A stretch of DNA of 64,000 nt from CBDCMJ01 sp965218875 (GCA_965218875.1 OZ244707.1:1612001-1676000); one strand, 5' to 3'. Counted from the stretch's first letter, positions 45,905 through 55,608 are shown. Notes: generated from the letters alone by a model not told the origin. Program-made: numbers and translations.

Positions 45905-46894
45905 ATGAAACGGGAAGCGCGTTGGCCCGCGGGTTCTGTGTTCCGGGTGCTGGCCGTCGCCGGCGTCCTGATCGGTTTGGGCGTCCTGCAATGGGCGGCG
46001 GCCTCTCCGGTTGCCCACGCCCACAACGGCATCAACGAGGGCCAAAACCCCTGGACGGCCTGGAACACCAACCCGCTCCCCACTCTAATTCTGCTCCTGG
46101 TGGCCAACCTGTACCTGTCGGGCCTGTCCAAGTGGGACAAGCCCAGCCACCCGGTGAGGACGTGGCAGAAGGTCTGCTTCTTCCTGGGGCTGTTCTCCCT
46201 GTTCCTAGCCTTGCAGACCCCGATAGACGCCCTGGCCGAGCACCTGCTGTCCTTCCACCAGGTGCAGCACATCCTGCTGCGCATGTTCGGCCCGCTGCTG
46301 GTGCTGCTGGGAGCGCCCCTCACCCCGATGCTAAGGGGACTGCCCCGCTGGGCGCTGCAAGGGGTGGTGCGCCCGGTGGTCGGCAATCCCCGGGTCCGCC
46401 GGGCCTACGAGCTCATCACCAACCCGGTGGTGGCTACGGGGCTGTTCCTGTTCGTCCTCTTCCTTTGGCAGGTGCCGTCCCTCCACAACGCCGCCCTGCG
46501 CAGCTGGGGGTTGCACGAGCTGATGCACGTCACCATGCTGAGCTCCGGGTTCCTGTTTTGGTGGCTCATCGTGGACCCCAAACCTCACCGTTCCCGGCTG
46601 CACTACGGAGTCAGGATCCTCTGCCTGGGGTTGATCGTCATTCCCAACACCATCCTGGGGGCGATCATCACCTTTGCCGATCACGTGATCTACACGGCCT
46701 ACGCCGAGGTGGAACAGCCCTTCAGCATCTCCCTCCTGATGGACCAGCAAGTAGGCGGCGCTATCTTGTGGGTGCCCGGCGACATGATGAGCGTGGTCGT
46801 AGCCGGCATAGTAATGATCATGTGGTACCAGAAGGAGGAGGGCCACGCGGCGGCCCCGGCGGCCCCGGTGGCCCCAACCGGCCCGGCGTCTTGA
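45905..46894 (+). CDS. ctaG: caa3-type cytochrome c oxidase assembly protein (CtaG family)
   Basis: A 329-residue polytopic membrane protein of the CtaG_Bacillus-type family. It has an N-terminal hydrophobic segment followed by about six more spans. Characteristic histidine blocks are LLSFHQVQHILLRMFGPLL, NAALRSWGLHELMHVTMLSS and VDPKPHRSRLHYG, which may bind copper. ATG 45905 begins MKREARWPAGSVFR. The upstream gene stops seven bases earlier, so they are co-transcribed. The gene converges with the oxidase genes that follow on the other strand (four-base gap). The family helps build the Cu-containing caa3 oxidase. Confidence 0.88.
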   Translation: MKREARWPAGSVFRVLAVAGVLIGLGVLQWAAASPVAHAHNGINEGQNPWTAWNTNPLPTLILLLVANLYLSGLSKWDKPSHPVRTWQKVCFFLGLFSLFLALQTPIDALAEHLLSFHQVQHILLRMFGPLLVLLGAPLTPMLRGLPRWALQGVVRPVVGNPRVRRAYELITNPVVATGLFLFVLFLWQVPSLHNAALRSWGLHELMHVTMLSSGFLFWWLIVDPKPHRSRLHYGVRILCLGLIVIPNTILGAIITFADHVIYTAYAEVEQPFSISLLMDQQVGGAILWVPGDMMSVVVAGIVMIMWYQKEEGHAAAPAAPVAPTGPAS

Positions 46895-46898
46895 CCCG

Positions 46899-47669
46899 CT
46901 AGGGTACTACCTCGAAGTCGCCAAACATGGTCAGGTTGTGTCCTGGGAAGGTGCAGACGAACTGGTAGGTCCCGGCCGGGGCCGTGAACCGCAGCTCTTC
47001 CGATTCCCCCGGGTCCAGCAAGCCGGTCCGGGCCAGTATCCTGGGGTCGTTGGGGGGCACCCAGTCGTTGGCCGGTCCGGCCGCGGCGCCGTCGGCGGCC
47101 ACGTCGTCCTTGGTCCCGGCCTGCACCAGCACCCAGATGTGCTGGTTGATGGCCGAGGTGTTGTCGAGGGTAAGCACTATCTCCGAGCCTGAGGAAGCCC
47201 GGTAACTGGTGGTGTCGAACTCGAACGTGTCGCCCACCACACCCAGGTGAAGGGTGTTGGACACGGCTTCCTCCCCGGAGTCATGGGACGTGTCCCCTTC
47301 CGCGTGGACGAAGGGCACCCGCCGTTCTTCGGCAAACTCCCTGGGGTTGCCCTGGTAGGCGACGAACAGCCCCAACACGGCTATGCCCACCACGACGGCC
47401 AGGGCCATTCCGGCCAGGAATATGCCGGAGAACAGGCGGGCGTCGAACCTCAGGTGCATGTAGAACATGATCACTATGACGAACTTGATGGCGGAGAGGC
47501 CGATGAGCAGCGGGATCTTGGAGGCGCCCAGGTAGGGTTCGATGCCGGCCCTATCCCAGATGAGGACGAACTCGACCATAGTGATCGCGAACAGGAACAC
47601 CGCAATCACGGCGTACTGCATGAACGTCGGGTGGCGGCCGGTGTGTTGCGGTTCGTGGTTAGTGCTCAT
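46899..47669 (-). CDS. cytochrome c oxidase subunit IV fused to a cupredoxin domain
   Basis: A 256-residue fusion. Residues 15-105 form three membrane spans of a prokaryotic caa3 subunit IV (IAVFLFAITMVEFVLIWDR, KFVIVIMFYMHLRFD, FLAGMALAVVVGIAVLGLF). After a linker, residues about 135-256 are a cupredoxin with type 1 copper ligands His177 (INQHIWVL), Cys239, His244 and Met248 (VCTFPGHNLTM). The cupredoxin would lie outside the membrane and might deliver electrons to the CuA centre. It is the last gene of the oxidase operon. Normal subunit IV proteins have only about 100 residues. Confidence 0.87.
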   Translation of the reverse strand: MSTNHEPQHTGRHPTFMQYAVIAVFLFAITMVEFVLIWDRAGIEPYLGASKIPLLIGLSAIKFVIVIMFYMHLRFDARLFSGIFLAGMALAVVVGIAVLGLFVAYQGNPREFAEERRVPFVHAEGDTSHDSGEEAVSNTLHLGVVGDTFEFDTTSYRASSGSEIVLTLDNTSAINQHIWVLVQAGTKDDVAADGAAAGPANDWVPPNDPRILARTGLLDPGESEELRFTAPAGTYQFVCTFPGHNLTMFGDFEVVP

Positions 47670-47738
47670 GCACTAAGCTCCTTGACGATGGGCCCGGCCG
47701 GAATAGCTGCGGGACGCCGGCCGGGGTCCCGGGGCCGG

Positions 47739-48371
47739 TCAGCCGCCGGGTGGAGCGGCGGGTCCGGGGTCGAAGCCGCCGATCAGATACAGCAGGGTGA
47801 AAATGACGATCCAGACGATGTCCACGAAGTGCCAGTATAGCCCCATGACCTCCACGTCGAGACTGGTGCGGGGGCCCAGCCGGCCCTTACGCGCCGCGAA
47901 GAACAGGCCCAACAGCCAGATGATTCCCACGGTGACGTGGGCCCCGTGGAACCCGGTCAGGGTGAAGAACGAAGCGCCGAACAGGTTGGTGCCCAGGGTC
48001 AGGCCCTCATTCTTGAAGGCATTGAACTCGTAGACCTGAAACCCAATGAAGATCGCCCCCATCCCCGCGGTGAGTAGCAGCCACCGCTGGATCCCCGGTT
48101 GGTCATTGCGGTTGGTGGCCGCCAGCGCTTGGACCATCCCGAAGCTGCTGCACAGGAGCACGAAGGTGCTGATGGTGGTGATGGGCACGTCGATGATGTC
48201 CACGGGGTAGGGCCCGTTGAGGCTCTGGCCCCGGTACACCATGTAGGTGGCGATGAGGGCGCCGAAGAACAGGCAGTCGGAGCCCAGGAACACCCACATG
48301 AGCAGCTTGCGGTGGTTCAGGCCGGTAGTGGTGTATTCGTGCTCGGCGCCGGGTTCGATGGGATGGGCCAC
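47739..48371 (-). CDS. ctaE: cytochrome c oxidase subunit III
   Basis: A 210-residue heme-copper oxidase subunit III with about five to six membrane spans. Typical segments are LLMWVFLGSDCLFFGALIAT, SLNGPYPVDIIDVPITTI, FTLTGFHGAHVTVGIIWLLG and GLYWHFVDIVWIVIFTLLYL (family WHFVD motif). The N-terminus is that of the short caa3 form. The gene lies 12 bases downstream of subunit I and 69 upstream of the subunit IV fusion, in the order II-I-III-IV. Confidence 0.95.
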   Translation of the reverse strand: MAHPIEPGAEHEYTTTGLNHRKLLMWVFLGSDCLFFGALIATYMVYRGQSLNGPYPVDIIDVPITTISTFVLLCSSFGMVQALAATNRNDQPGIQRWLLLTAGMGAIFIGFQVYEFNAFKNEGLTLGTNLFGASFFTLTGFHGAHVTVGIIWLLGLFFAARKGRLGPRTSLDVEVMGLYWHFVDIVWIVIFTLLYLIGGFDPGPAAPPGG

Positions 48372-48383
48372 TAACCTACACTC

Positions 48384-50237
48384 CTAGTGGTGCTCGGCGC
48401 CATGAGCGCTGGGCGCGGCCGGCGGCTCGTTGCTCCAGCCGATGGTGCCGAGGAAAGTTATGACGCCCCCTACGAAGCTCATGGCGTAGTGGGAGAGGAT
48501 CCCTCCCCCTATCATGGCCGTCCCGGCGGCGATGATTATGGGCCAGTAGGACGGGCTGGGCATGTGAATGGTGCGCGGGTCCACGTGCGGCTCCGCCTCC
48601 ACCGGGGGCAGGCCGGCTTCCTGCGCCCGTTCTTTGACCAGCCAGTAATGGTCCCTGCTCTCCACCACCGGTATTGTGGCGAAGTTGTACGCCGGCGGCG
48701 GCGAGGAGATGCTCCACTCCAACCCCGGGGCGTCCCAAGGATCGTGGCCGGCGCGGGGGCCGTTGCGCACGGCCCTGGCCAGGGACATTACGAAGGTGAC
48801 GAAGCCCAGGAATATGATGAAGTAGCCCACCGTGGATATCATGTTGAGGTCGCCCCAGCCGAATTCGGAGGCGTAGGTGTAGATGCGCCGGGGCATGCCG
48901 TTGAGTCCGGCAAAGTGCATCGGGAAGAAGGTCACGTTCATCCCGATGAATAGCAACCAGAAGGTGAGCTTGCCCAGCCCCTCGTTGTACATGCGGCCGG
49001 TTAGCTTCGGCAGCCAGTAGTAGAGTCCGCAGAACAGGCCGAATATGGAGCCGCCGAACAGCACGTAGTGAATGTGGGCCACGACGTAGTAGGTGTCCTG
49101 CTGTTGGAAGTCCGAGGGCGACACGGCGTGGGACACGCCGCTCAGGCCGCCTACTATGAACAGGGCCACGAAGCCCAGGGCGAACAGCATGGGCGTCTTC
49201 AAATCGATGGACCCGCCCCATAGGGTGCCGATCCAGTTGAAAATCTTCACCCCGGTGGGCACCGCGATGAGCATGGTGGTAATGGTGAACACCGAGTTGG
49301 CCACCGGGCCCAGGCCCACGGTGAACATGTGGTGGCTCCACACCGCCCATCCCATCATTCCGATCACGATGCCGGAGAACACGATGAACGGATAGCCGAA
49401 GAGAGGTTTCTTGGAGAAGGTGGGCAGCACCTCCGACACTATCCCCATGGCAGGCAGGATGAGAATGTACACCTCCGGGTGGCCGAACACCCAGAAAAGG
49501 TGCTGCCACAGCACGGGGTCTCCGCCCGCCGAGGGGATGAAGAAGTGGGTGCCGAAGTTGCGGTCCATGGTCAGCTCGATGAGGCCGACCGTGATCACCG
49601 GGAACGCCAAGACCAGCAGTATGGACGTGATGAGGGTCATCCACACGAACACCGGCATGCGCATGAGGCTCATGCCGGGGGCGCGGAGGTTGATGATGGT
49701 GACGGTGAAGTTCAGCGCGGCGGCGACCGACGAGGTGCCCAGGATCAGGAGGCCCACGCTCCAGAAGTCCAGGCCCTGGTTCACGCTGAAGGGCTTTTCG
49801 GTGAGGTTGGCGTAGGAGAACCAGCCCGCGTCGGGGGGCTGGCCGACCAGGAAGCTGGAGTGGAACAGCAGGGCGCCGAACAGGAACAGCCAGTAGCTGA
49901 GGGCATTCAGCCTGGGGAATGCCACGTCGCGGGCCCCGATGGCCAGGGGGATGATGAAATTGAAGAAGCTGGCCGAGAGGGGCATTATCACCATGAAGAC
50001 CATCACGGTGGCATGCATGGTGAACATTTGGTTGAAGGTATCGCCGCCCACCAGGCCGTTGTCGGGCACCGCCAACTGCATGCGCAGCACCCCGGCTTCG
50101 ACCCCGGCTATGGCCATCAGCACCAACGCGGTAACGCCGTAGAGGACCCCTATCCTCTTGTGGTCAACGGTGGTGATCCAGCCCCACAGGCCAGCATAGC
50201 TGGTGGGCCGTGCGATTACCCCCGTGATGGTTACCAT
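48384..50237 (-). CDS. ctaD: cytochrome c oxidase subunit I
   Basis: A 617-residue A-family heme-copper oxidase subunit I with at least 12 spans plus extra C-terminal ones. Metal sites are visible: FTMHATVMVFMV (heme a His), WVFGHPEVYILILPA (CuB His cross-linked Tyr, and the D-channel glutamate, hence an A1-type enzyme), VWSHHMFTVG (CuB histidines) and TYYVVAHIHYVLFGG (heme a3 and heme a histidines). It reduces oxygen to water and pumps protons. The stop is 12 bases before subunit III. The ATG at 50237 gives MVTITGVIARPTSYAG, acceptable for the family. Confidence 0.96.
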   Translation of the reverse strand: MVTITGVIARPTSYAGLWGWITTVDHKRIGVLYGVTALVLMAIAGVEAGVLRMQLAVPDNGLVGGDTFNQMFTMHATVMVFMVIMPLSASFFNFIIPLAIGARDVAFPRLNALSYWLFLFGALLFHSSFLVGQPPDAGWFSYANLTEKPFSVNQGLDFWSVGLLILGTSSVAAALNFTVTIINLRAPGMSLMRMPVFVWMTLITSILLVLAFPVITVGLIELTMDRNFGTHFFIPSAGGDPVLWQHLFWVFGHPEVYILILPAMGIVSEVLPTFSKKPLFGYPFIVFSGIVIGMMGWAVWSHHMFTVGLGPVANSVFTITTMLIAVPTGVKIFNWIGTLWGGSIDLKTPMLFALGFVALFIVGGLSGVSHAVSPSDFQQQDTYYVVAHIHYVLFGGSIFGLFCGLYYWLPKLTGRMYNEGLGKLTFWLLFIGMNVTFFPMHFAGLNGMPRRIYTYASEFGWGDLNMISTVGYFIIFLGFVTFVMSLARAVRNGPRAGHDPWDAPGLEWSISSPPPAYNFATIPVVESRDHYWLVKERAQEAGLPPVEAEPHVDPRTIHMPSPSYWPIIIAAGTAMIGGGILSHYAMSFVGGVITFLGTIGWSNEPPAAPSAHGAEHH

Positions 50238-50369
50238 GCCTCGCCTCCCGGGATTCCCTCACCTGCCGGCCAGGCTGGGAACCCAATGGCCCGGGGCGTT
50301 CCAGCCGTTGGCGGCCGCCCCCAAGTGCACTCCAAGCGCGCTTCCGGTGTGGGGATTTGCCCCTGAATT

Positions 50370-51584
50370 CTACTGTAGTTGCAGCAGATACTCAATCAGG
50401 CCGTCAACCTGATCTTCGCTGAGACTAATGTCGCCGTCCTGGTAGATGATCGCCTTGTCCGCCATCCAGTTGCCGGGTTTGACCCTTTCGGGGTTCCGCA
50501 GCCAAGTGCGAAGATTGTCCGCGTTCAGCGGCAGCAGGCCGTCCGCCAGGAACTGCCTGGTGCGCAAGTCGGTGAGGTTGGGCGCCGGCACCGGCGTGAT
50601 GTCGCCGCCGCTCAGGAAACCCTCCAGCCGCGTCGCCGCCACCGCCGGATTGTCGGGTCCGTCGATGGTGTGACAGAGGGCGCAGTTGACGGCAAAGGTG
50701 GTCCGGCCCTCCACCGCGCGGGGAGTCAGGGGCCGAGGCGGCCCGTAGCTCCGGACCCAGGCCGCGTAATCCTCCTCCGAGAGCACCTTTACCCGGAAGC
50801 GCATCAGGGCATGGGCTATGCCGCAAAGCTCGGCGCACTGGCCGTAGAACGTGGCCGGGAGGGACTCAATCTCGCTGGAATCGGCCTTGAACCACATTTC
50901 GTTGGTGTGCGTGGGCACCATGTCCAGCTTGCCGGCCAGCTTGGGCACCCAGAAGCTGTGGATTACGTCGTCGCTCAGAAGGTTCAGCCTGACGGCGCGG
51001 TCCACGGGAATGCGGAGCTCGTTGGCCGTGGTAATCCGGGTGCCGTCCCCGGCGTCGGGGTACTCGAACTCGAACCACCACTGGTGCCCGGTGACGTTTA
51101 CCTCCAGCACGTTTTGCTCGGAGCTGGGGGGTTGGTCTATCTCGAACAGGGCGGCCACCGACCACGCGCCCAGCCCCAGAATCAGGATGGAAGGAACGAT
51201 GGTCCAAGTGATCTCCAGGGGCAGGTTGCCGTGGGTGCGGCTGGGCATCACCCCCGGCCGGCGGCGGTAGCGGATGACGGCGTACAGCAGGACCCCTTCC
51301 ACCGCCACGAAGATGGCCACCATGGCCCAGAGGAGGACGTTGAAGAGCTCCAACTGCTTGCCGGCCACCGGCCCCACCGGGTCCCAGGTGGACTGCTTGC
51401 CGGTGGAGCAACTGACTACCAGAAGGAGCAGGACGAGGCCCACGCCCAATACTATGGGCAGGAGGTGCTTGCGGGGAGAGTCTTGCGGAGTCGCCACGGC
51501 AGTGGGAGAGAGCTCTTGATCAGGGGCTAGGGGATGCTGTGCTCCCGTTGGGGCGCTTGCCCGTCGAAAGGGCGCAAACCCCAT
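50370..51584 (-). CDS. ctaC: cytochrome c oxidase subunit II with fused cytochrome c domain (caa3 type)
   Basis: A 404-residue subunit II. It has a lipobox-like end of the first membrane segment (LLLLVVSC), a second span (VPSILILGLGAWSVAALFEI) and an extracellular cupredoxin domain with the CuA ligands: His in VIHSFWVPK, and Cys-x3-Cys-x3-His-x2-Met in GQCAELCGIAHALM. A cytochrome c domain follows with CALCHTID (CxxCH). The fusion shows that the oxidase takes electrons through its own c-heme. It is the first gene of the operon. The N-terminal 40 residues are low-complexity, so the start could be a later codon. Confidence 0.95.
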   Translation of the reverse strand: MGFAPFRRASAPTGAQHPLAPDQELSPTAVATPQDSPRKHLLPIVLGVGLVLLLLVVSCSTGKQSTWDPVGPVAGKQLELFNVLLWAMVAIFVAVEGVLLYAVIRYRRRPGVMPSRTHGNLPLEITWTIVPSILILGLGAWSVAALFEIDQPPSSEQNVLEVNVTGHQWWFEFEYPDAGDGTRITTANELRIPVDRAVRLNLLSDDVIHSFWVPKLAGKLDMVPTHTNEMWFKADSSEIESLPATFYGQCAELCGIAHALMRFRVKVLSEEDYAAWVRSYGPPRPLTPRAVEGRTTFAVNCALCHTIDGPDNPAVAATRLEGFLSGGDITPVPAPNLTDLRTRQFLADGLLPLNADNLRTWLRNPERVKPGNWMADKAIIYQDGDISLSEDQVDGLIEYLLQLQ

Positions 51585-51783
51585 GTTCCTACCCCCTTTG
51601 TACCAGCGTGAGCCGCCATTGTGTGCAATTTTTCACTAGCCGAGGGGGAAGTTATCACAGCCGGAATATTGCTGTCAATATATTTGAGGCCGCCGGGTGA
51701 GCCCCGCCGAGTGCAGAGCTGGTCCGCATTGCGATGGCAGGAGCCGCAACGCCCCGGCAGAGGGCCAACCCTGGGGGCCGGGG

Positions 51784-52866
51784 CTACCTGAGGGCCGGGG
51801 CGACCTCCCTGGCGAACATACTCAAGGAGTTGAACATGCGGTCCGCGGGAATGCCGCCCCCCACGTTGGGCTCCATGACGATTCCCGAAAGGCCCAGCGT
51901 CTTCTTGAGGCCGGTCAGGCGGTCAACCACCATGTCCGGCGTCCCGTAGGCCAGCCGGTCCCGCAGCAGGTCGTCGTAGGTGACTGCCGAAAGCTTCTCC
52001 GCCCTCTGAACGCGCTCTTCGGAGTTGGCGGTCCCTTCTCCGCCAGCCGAGCGCCCGAAGTTTTCCGCCATGCGGCGGTAGGACTTCATGGTGCTCTCCT
52101 CGGCGTCCCGGTTGGCCTTCTCCGCGGTCTCGGCCACGTACACCGGAATCCGGAGCAGGACGTCGCCCTCTCCGGGGTGGCCCGCATCCCGCCAGGCGTC
52201 ACGGTACACGTCGAGGTGGTGGGCCACGTCGGCCACGTCAAACCCTCTGAGACCCACGAAAATGGGCAGTCCCATCCGGCCCACCTGGGGAAAGGTGTCC
52301 CGGGTGGTGGCCGCCATGCGCAGGGGAGGGTGGGGCTGCTGGTAGGGCTTGGGCACCACGCAAACGTCGTTGAACTCGAAGTACTTGCCCTGGTGAGAGA
52401 ACCGGTGGTTGGTCCAGGCCTTCAGGATGACGTCCAGGGACTCCTGGAACCGGTCCCGGCTCTCCCCGTAGGGGATTCCGTATCCCTCGTAGGCCCTGGC
52501 GAAGCCGCTGCGGCCCACGCCGAACTCCAGGCGGCCCTGGCTGACCTGGTCCACGGTGGCGGCCTCTTCCGCCATGCGAATGGGGTGGCACAGCGGCAGC
52601 ACGGCTACCGCCAGCCCTATCCTCAGTCTTTCAGTGCGGGCCGCGATGGCGCTGGCCATGATGAGGGGGACGGACACGATGGACGGTATCCCCGCGCCAA
52701 AGGCGTCGGCGGGTCTCCTGGGCGCGGCGAAGTGCCTCTCAGCCAGCCATACCCCATCCAGCCCCTCTTCCTCCGCGGCGTCCACCACGGAGAAGGCCTC
52801 CCGGAATGCGTCTTCCTGGGTGCCGCTCTCGCGGTAGTCGCATTCCATGATTAGTCCCAAGTGCAT
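51784..52866 (-). CDS. luciferase-like (LLM class) flavin-dependent oxidoreductase
   Basis: A 360-residue luciferase-like monooxygenase. MECDYRESGTQEDAFREAF is the family opening; GVWLAERHFAAPRR, SIVSVPLIMASAIAARTERL, LAVAVLPLCHPIRMAEEAAT and GRLEFGVGRSGFARAYEGY are conserved blocks. Enzymes of this group use reduced FMN (some F420) to oxygenate or oxidise small organic molecules. ATG 52866 (MHLGLIMECDY) is the natural start. The gene stands alone. Substrate unknown. Confidence 0.88.
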   Translation of the reverse strand: MHLGLIMECDYRESGTQEDAFREAFSVVDAAEEEGLDGVWLAERHFAAPRRPADAFGAGIPSIVSVPLIMASAIAARTERLRIGLAVAVLPLCHPIRMAEEAATVDQVSQGRLEFGVGRSGFARAYEGYGIPYGESRDRFQESLDVILKAWTNHRFSHQGKYFEFNDVCVVPKPYQQPHPPLRMAATTRDTFPQVGRMGLPIFVGLRGFDVADVAHHLDVYRDAWRDAGHPGEGDVLLRIPVYVAETAEKANRDAEESTMKSYRRMAENFGRSAGGEGTANSEERVQRAEKLSAVTYDDLLRDRLAYGTPDMVVDRLTGLKKTLGLSGIVMEPNVGGGIPADRMFNSLSMFAREVAPALR

Positions 52867-52967
52867 GGCTCACCATCCGGTTTGAAGCTGGGCTTCATAC
52901 TACCACGCAGGTGGCGGCGGTTCAAATTGACGCGCGGCCTTGCCGGGCGTCCCCTCTGAGCCCCAGG

Positions 52968-53165
52968 GTCTTTCAATTGTTACCCAGGAAAGAGACAGCA
53001 ATCGCCGCCGGATCATTCCGAACCCGCCCACCCCCTGTCATTCCGAACCCGTCGAGACGGGGAGGAATCTCAAGCCGCTATTAGGAGCCAAGGTGAGTTG
53101 ACCAGAGGGATTTCAGATTCCTCGCTGCGCTCGGAATGACACTCCCTGACAATTGACTGACCCTG
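52968..53165. repeat. dispersed palindromic repeat, subfamily 1 copy
   Basis: Starts CAGGGTCTTTCAATTGTTAC and ends GACAATTGACTGACCCTG. It contains two left arms (GATCATTCCGAACCCGCC and TGTCATTCCGAACCCGTCGA), GAGGAATCTCAAGCCGC and CAGATTCCTCGCTGCGCTCG. It is older than the 3112/11150 pair, judging by more mismatches. Confidence 0.85.
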
Positions 53166-53259
53166 CCCTGAGCCCGGCGGGGGCCCGGTACGTATAATTA
53201 GTTGATATGCGCGAGCCAAATAAGCCGGAGTCTCGGCTGCCCGGGAAGGGGTACGACCG

Positions 53260-54684
53260 ATGGCGTCCGGCCCTGTCGCTGGCCCTCATTTTGAAGTTGA
53301 CCCCGAAGTTGACCCCGAAGTTGACCTGTTGAAGGTACCGCTGACATGGACCAAAACGGCGGCGAAGGCCTGGTTCATCCTGGTCTTTGCCGCGGCGATT
53401 ATCGCGCCGGGGCCATGGCCTTCCGCCCCGGCGGCCCTGGCGGCCGGGGGCATCGAGGTGGTGCGCAGCGACTGGGAGGTGCGCTACCCCCACGACCTGA
53501 GCTTCGCCCTGACCTTGGAGAGCGAGCTGGATATCGCCGATGTGCGGCTTTTTTACCGGCCCCTGGGCAGCAACGTTTGGTCTTACTCCTACGCCGACTT
53601 CAGCCCGGGGCCGCCCCTTCCTGCCCGTCAGGGCAAGCTGTGGACCGCGCGCCTCAGCTTCCGCCTCACCGGCTCCGACTACGTGCCCTCCGGCGCCCAG
53701 GTGGAGTACTACTACCGCATTACCGACGTTGCGGGAAACGTTTACCGCACTGCGACCGACGTCCTGGAGGTCTTGGACCAACGCTTTCGGTGGGACCGGA
53801 CCGGGATCGGCTCCCTGCTGTTGCTGCACCACGACTTGTCGTCCTCCAGGACCCGGGCCGGAGCGGAGGACATCGAGGCCTCCCTGGCCCTGGCCCGTGA
53901 CTTGCTGGCCCTGGAAAGCGTTCGCCCCATCAGGGGAGTGGTCTACAACAGCAGCGCCGAGGCCCGGGACGCGCTGCCCCACCAGAGCCGGACTATTACC
54001 GACGCCGGCGTCTTCGGGGGCTACGCCTTTGCTCCCTGGAGCACCTTCGTGGTTGTGGGCTTCAATGCCGGGTTGATCGCTCACGAATCAGCCCACCTGC
54101 TGCTGGACCAGGCCCTGGGCGAGCGGGCGCTTCCGGCGCCCGCCTGGTTCAACGAGGGCTTCTCCATCTACGCGGAACCCGGCCTCGACCGCCGCCGCGG
54201 CAGCGTGGACCCGGGGGGCTTGCCCCTCAGCGCCATGACGGCGATCTCCGGCACCCCCAGCCGCATACGCGCCTTCTATCGCAAGTCCGCCAGCGTGGTG
54301 GCCTACCTGATAGACGAGTACGGGGCGGACTCGTTCCGGCGCTTGATTCGGGAACTGGCCCTCGGCCATCCTTTCGAGGAGGGCCTGGTCAATACCTACG
54401 GCTTCGACGTGGGCCAGTTGGAGGCCCGCTGGGCTGGCGACACGGGTGGTCCTGCCGCGGAGTCGCCCCCTCTTCCCAATCAAAAGGGGGCCGGGGGGAA
54501 TCTCTGGGCCAGTTCGAGCGCCATCGTGCTGGGGGTGCTGGCGGTGGCGGTGTCGTTCTACGTGACCGTTCGCTACGCACTGGGGAAGCTGCGCCGGGCG
54601 CAAGACTCCCCGGACTCAGAAGAGGGGCTTCAACCGTGGGAAGACCCTGACCTATTGGACGACGACGGGGAAATCCCCCGGTAG
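53260..54684 (+). CDS. exported metallopeptidase (peptidase MA-like, gluzincin)
   Basis: A 474-residue protein. An N-terminal hydrophobic segment (AWFILVFAAAIIAPGPWPS) is followed by an Ig-like beta domain (LTLESELDIADVRLFYRP). The peptidase domain has HExxH as His275-Glu276-His279 (IAHESAHLLL) and a downstream Glu299 in FNEGFSIYAEPG, the gluzincin zinc site. A C-terminal span (SSAIVLGVLAVAVSFYVTV) anchors it, so it faces outward. The first 30 residues contain a repeated VDPE run encoded by a 12-base tandem repeat, so the true start is probably downstream, just before the hydrophobic segment. Substrate unknown. Confidence 0.78.
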   Translation: MASGPVAGPHFEVDPEVDPEVDLLKVPLTWTKTAAKAWFILVFAAAIIAPGPWPSAPAALAAGGIEVVRSDWEVRYPHDLSFALTLESELDIADVRLFYRPLGSNVWSYSYADFSPGPPLPARQGKLWTARLSFRLTGSDYVPSGAQVEYYYRITDVAGNVYRTATDVLEVLDQRFRWDRTGIGSLLLLHHDLSSSRTRAGAEDIEASLALARDLLALESVRPIRGVVYNSSAEARDALPHQSRTITDAGVFGGYAFAPWSTFVVVGFNAGLIAHESAHLLLDQALGERALPAPAWFNEGFSIYAEPGLDRRRGSVDPGGLPLSAMTAISGTPSRIRAFYRKSASVVAYLIDEYGADSFRRLIRELALGHPFEEGLVNTYGFDVGQLEARWAGDTGGPAAESPPLPNQKGAGGNLWASSSAIVLGVLAVAVSFYVTVRYALGKLRRAQDSPDSEEGLQPWEDPDLLDDDGEIPR

Positions 54685-54891
54685 CGGGCCGGCCAAACCT
54701 TCACCTGCTTCCCACTTTTTGGTATGCTCTGGGACGCGGGACAGCCCAGGGGCGCCCTTTGGCTTAGATCAGAGCCCGGCGGGTATACTTGGGCCGTATA
54801 ATCGGCAGGTAGAAGGCCCCGCATCCAGGCCCTCCGTCTGCGCCCCGGGGCAGGGCGGAACGGGCGGGGAAGTGATACCGAGGTGGGAACG

Positions 54892-55608
54892 TTGAGAGTG
54901 TTAATACTGGCTATTCTGACGGCTGCGGCTTCGTTGTTGACGGCCGCGTGCATACTGGGCACCCCACCGCCGGCGCCCACCGAGGTCCCGGAAGGCGCGC
55001 CGCAGGCCCAGTCCGGAACGGAGGCCGCTACCCCGGCCGCGACCATGGCGCCGACCTCCACCCCGCAAGCGTTCATCGTGCAGGGACGGACCATCAAGCA
55101 GTACGCCGGTCCTCCACTGATTACTATCGACCCCAACGCCGGCTATAGGGCTGTCTTCCACACCAACACCGGGTCGTTCACCGTCGAGCTCTTTGCCTCC
55201 CAGGCGCCGGTTACGGTCAACAATTTCATCTTCTTGGCCCGAGAAGGGTTCTACGACGGGGTGATATTTCACCGGGTAATCCAGGATTTTATGATCCAGG
55301 GCGGCGACCCCACGGGCGCCGGCCAGGGAGGCCCCGGCTACCAATTCCAGGACGAGATAGTCCCCGAGCTGGGGTTTAGCGAGCCTGGGGTGATGGCCAT
55401 GGCCAACGCCGGCCCCCACACCAACGGAAGCCAGTTCTTCATCACGGTGGCGGAAACCCCGCACCTGAATGGGCAGCACACCATCTTCGGGCGGGTGGTG
55501 AGCGGCCAGGACGTGGTGGATACCATATCGACGGCCGGCACCGGGGCCCTTAGCCGCCCCCTGGCGCCGGTGGTCATCCAGAGCATCGACGTTACGGTAG
55601 CCGGCTAG
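54892..55608 (+). CDS. lipoprotein cyclophilin-type peptidylprolyl isomerase
   Basis: A 238-residue protein from TTG 54892. The signal peptide ends in a lipobox (SLLTAAC), then comes a Pro/Thr/Ala-rich linker to about residue 75. The cyclophilin domain has the catalytic Arg and binding residues in IFHRVIQDFMIQGGDPTG, GSQFFITV and HLNGQHTIFGRV. It would speed proline isomerisation of exported proteins at the outer face of the membrane. TTG 54892 is preferred over GTG 54883 because GAGGTGGG is well placed before it. It follows the metallopeptidase by about 200 bases on the same strand. Confidence 0.92.
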   Translation: MRVLILAILTAAASLLTAACILGTPPPAPTEVPEGAPQAQSGTEAATPAATMAPTSTPQAFIVQGRTIKQYAGPPLITIDPNAGYRAVFHTNTGSFTVELFASQAPVTVNNFIFLAREGFYDGVIFHRVIQDFMIQGGDPTGAGQGGPGYQFQDEIVPELGFSEPGVMAMANAGPHTNGSQFFITVAETPHLNGQHTIFGRVVSGQDVVDTISTAGTGALSRPLAPVVIQSIDVTVAG

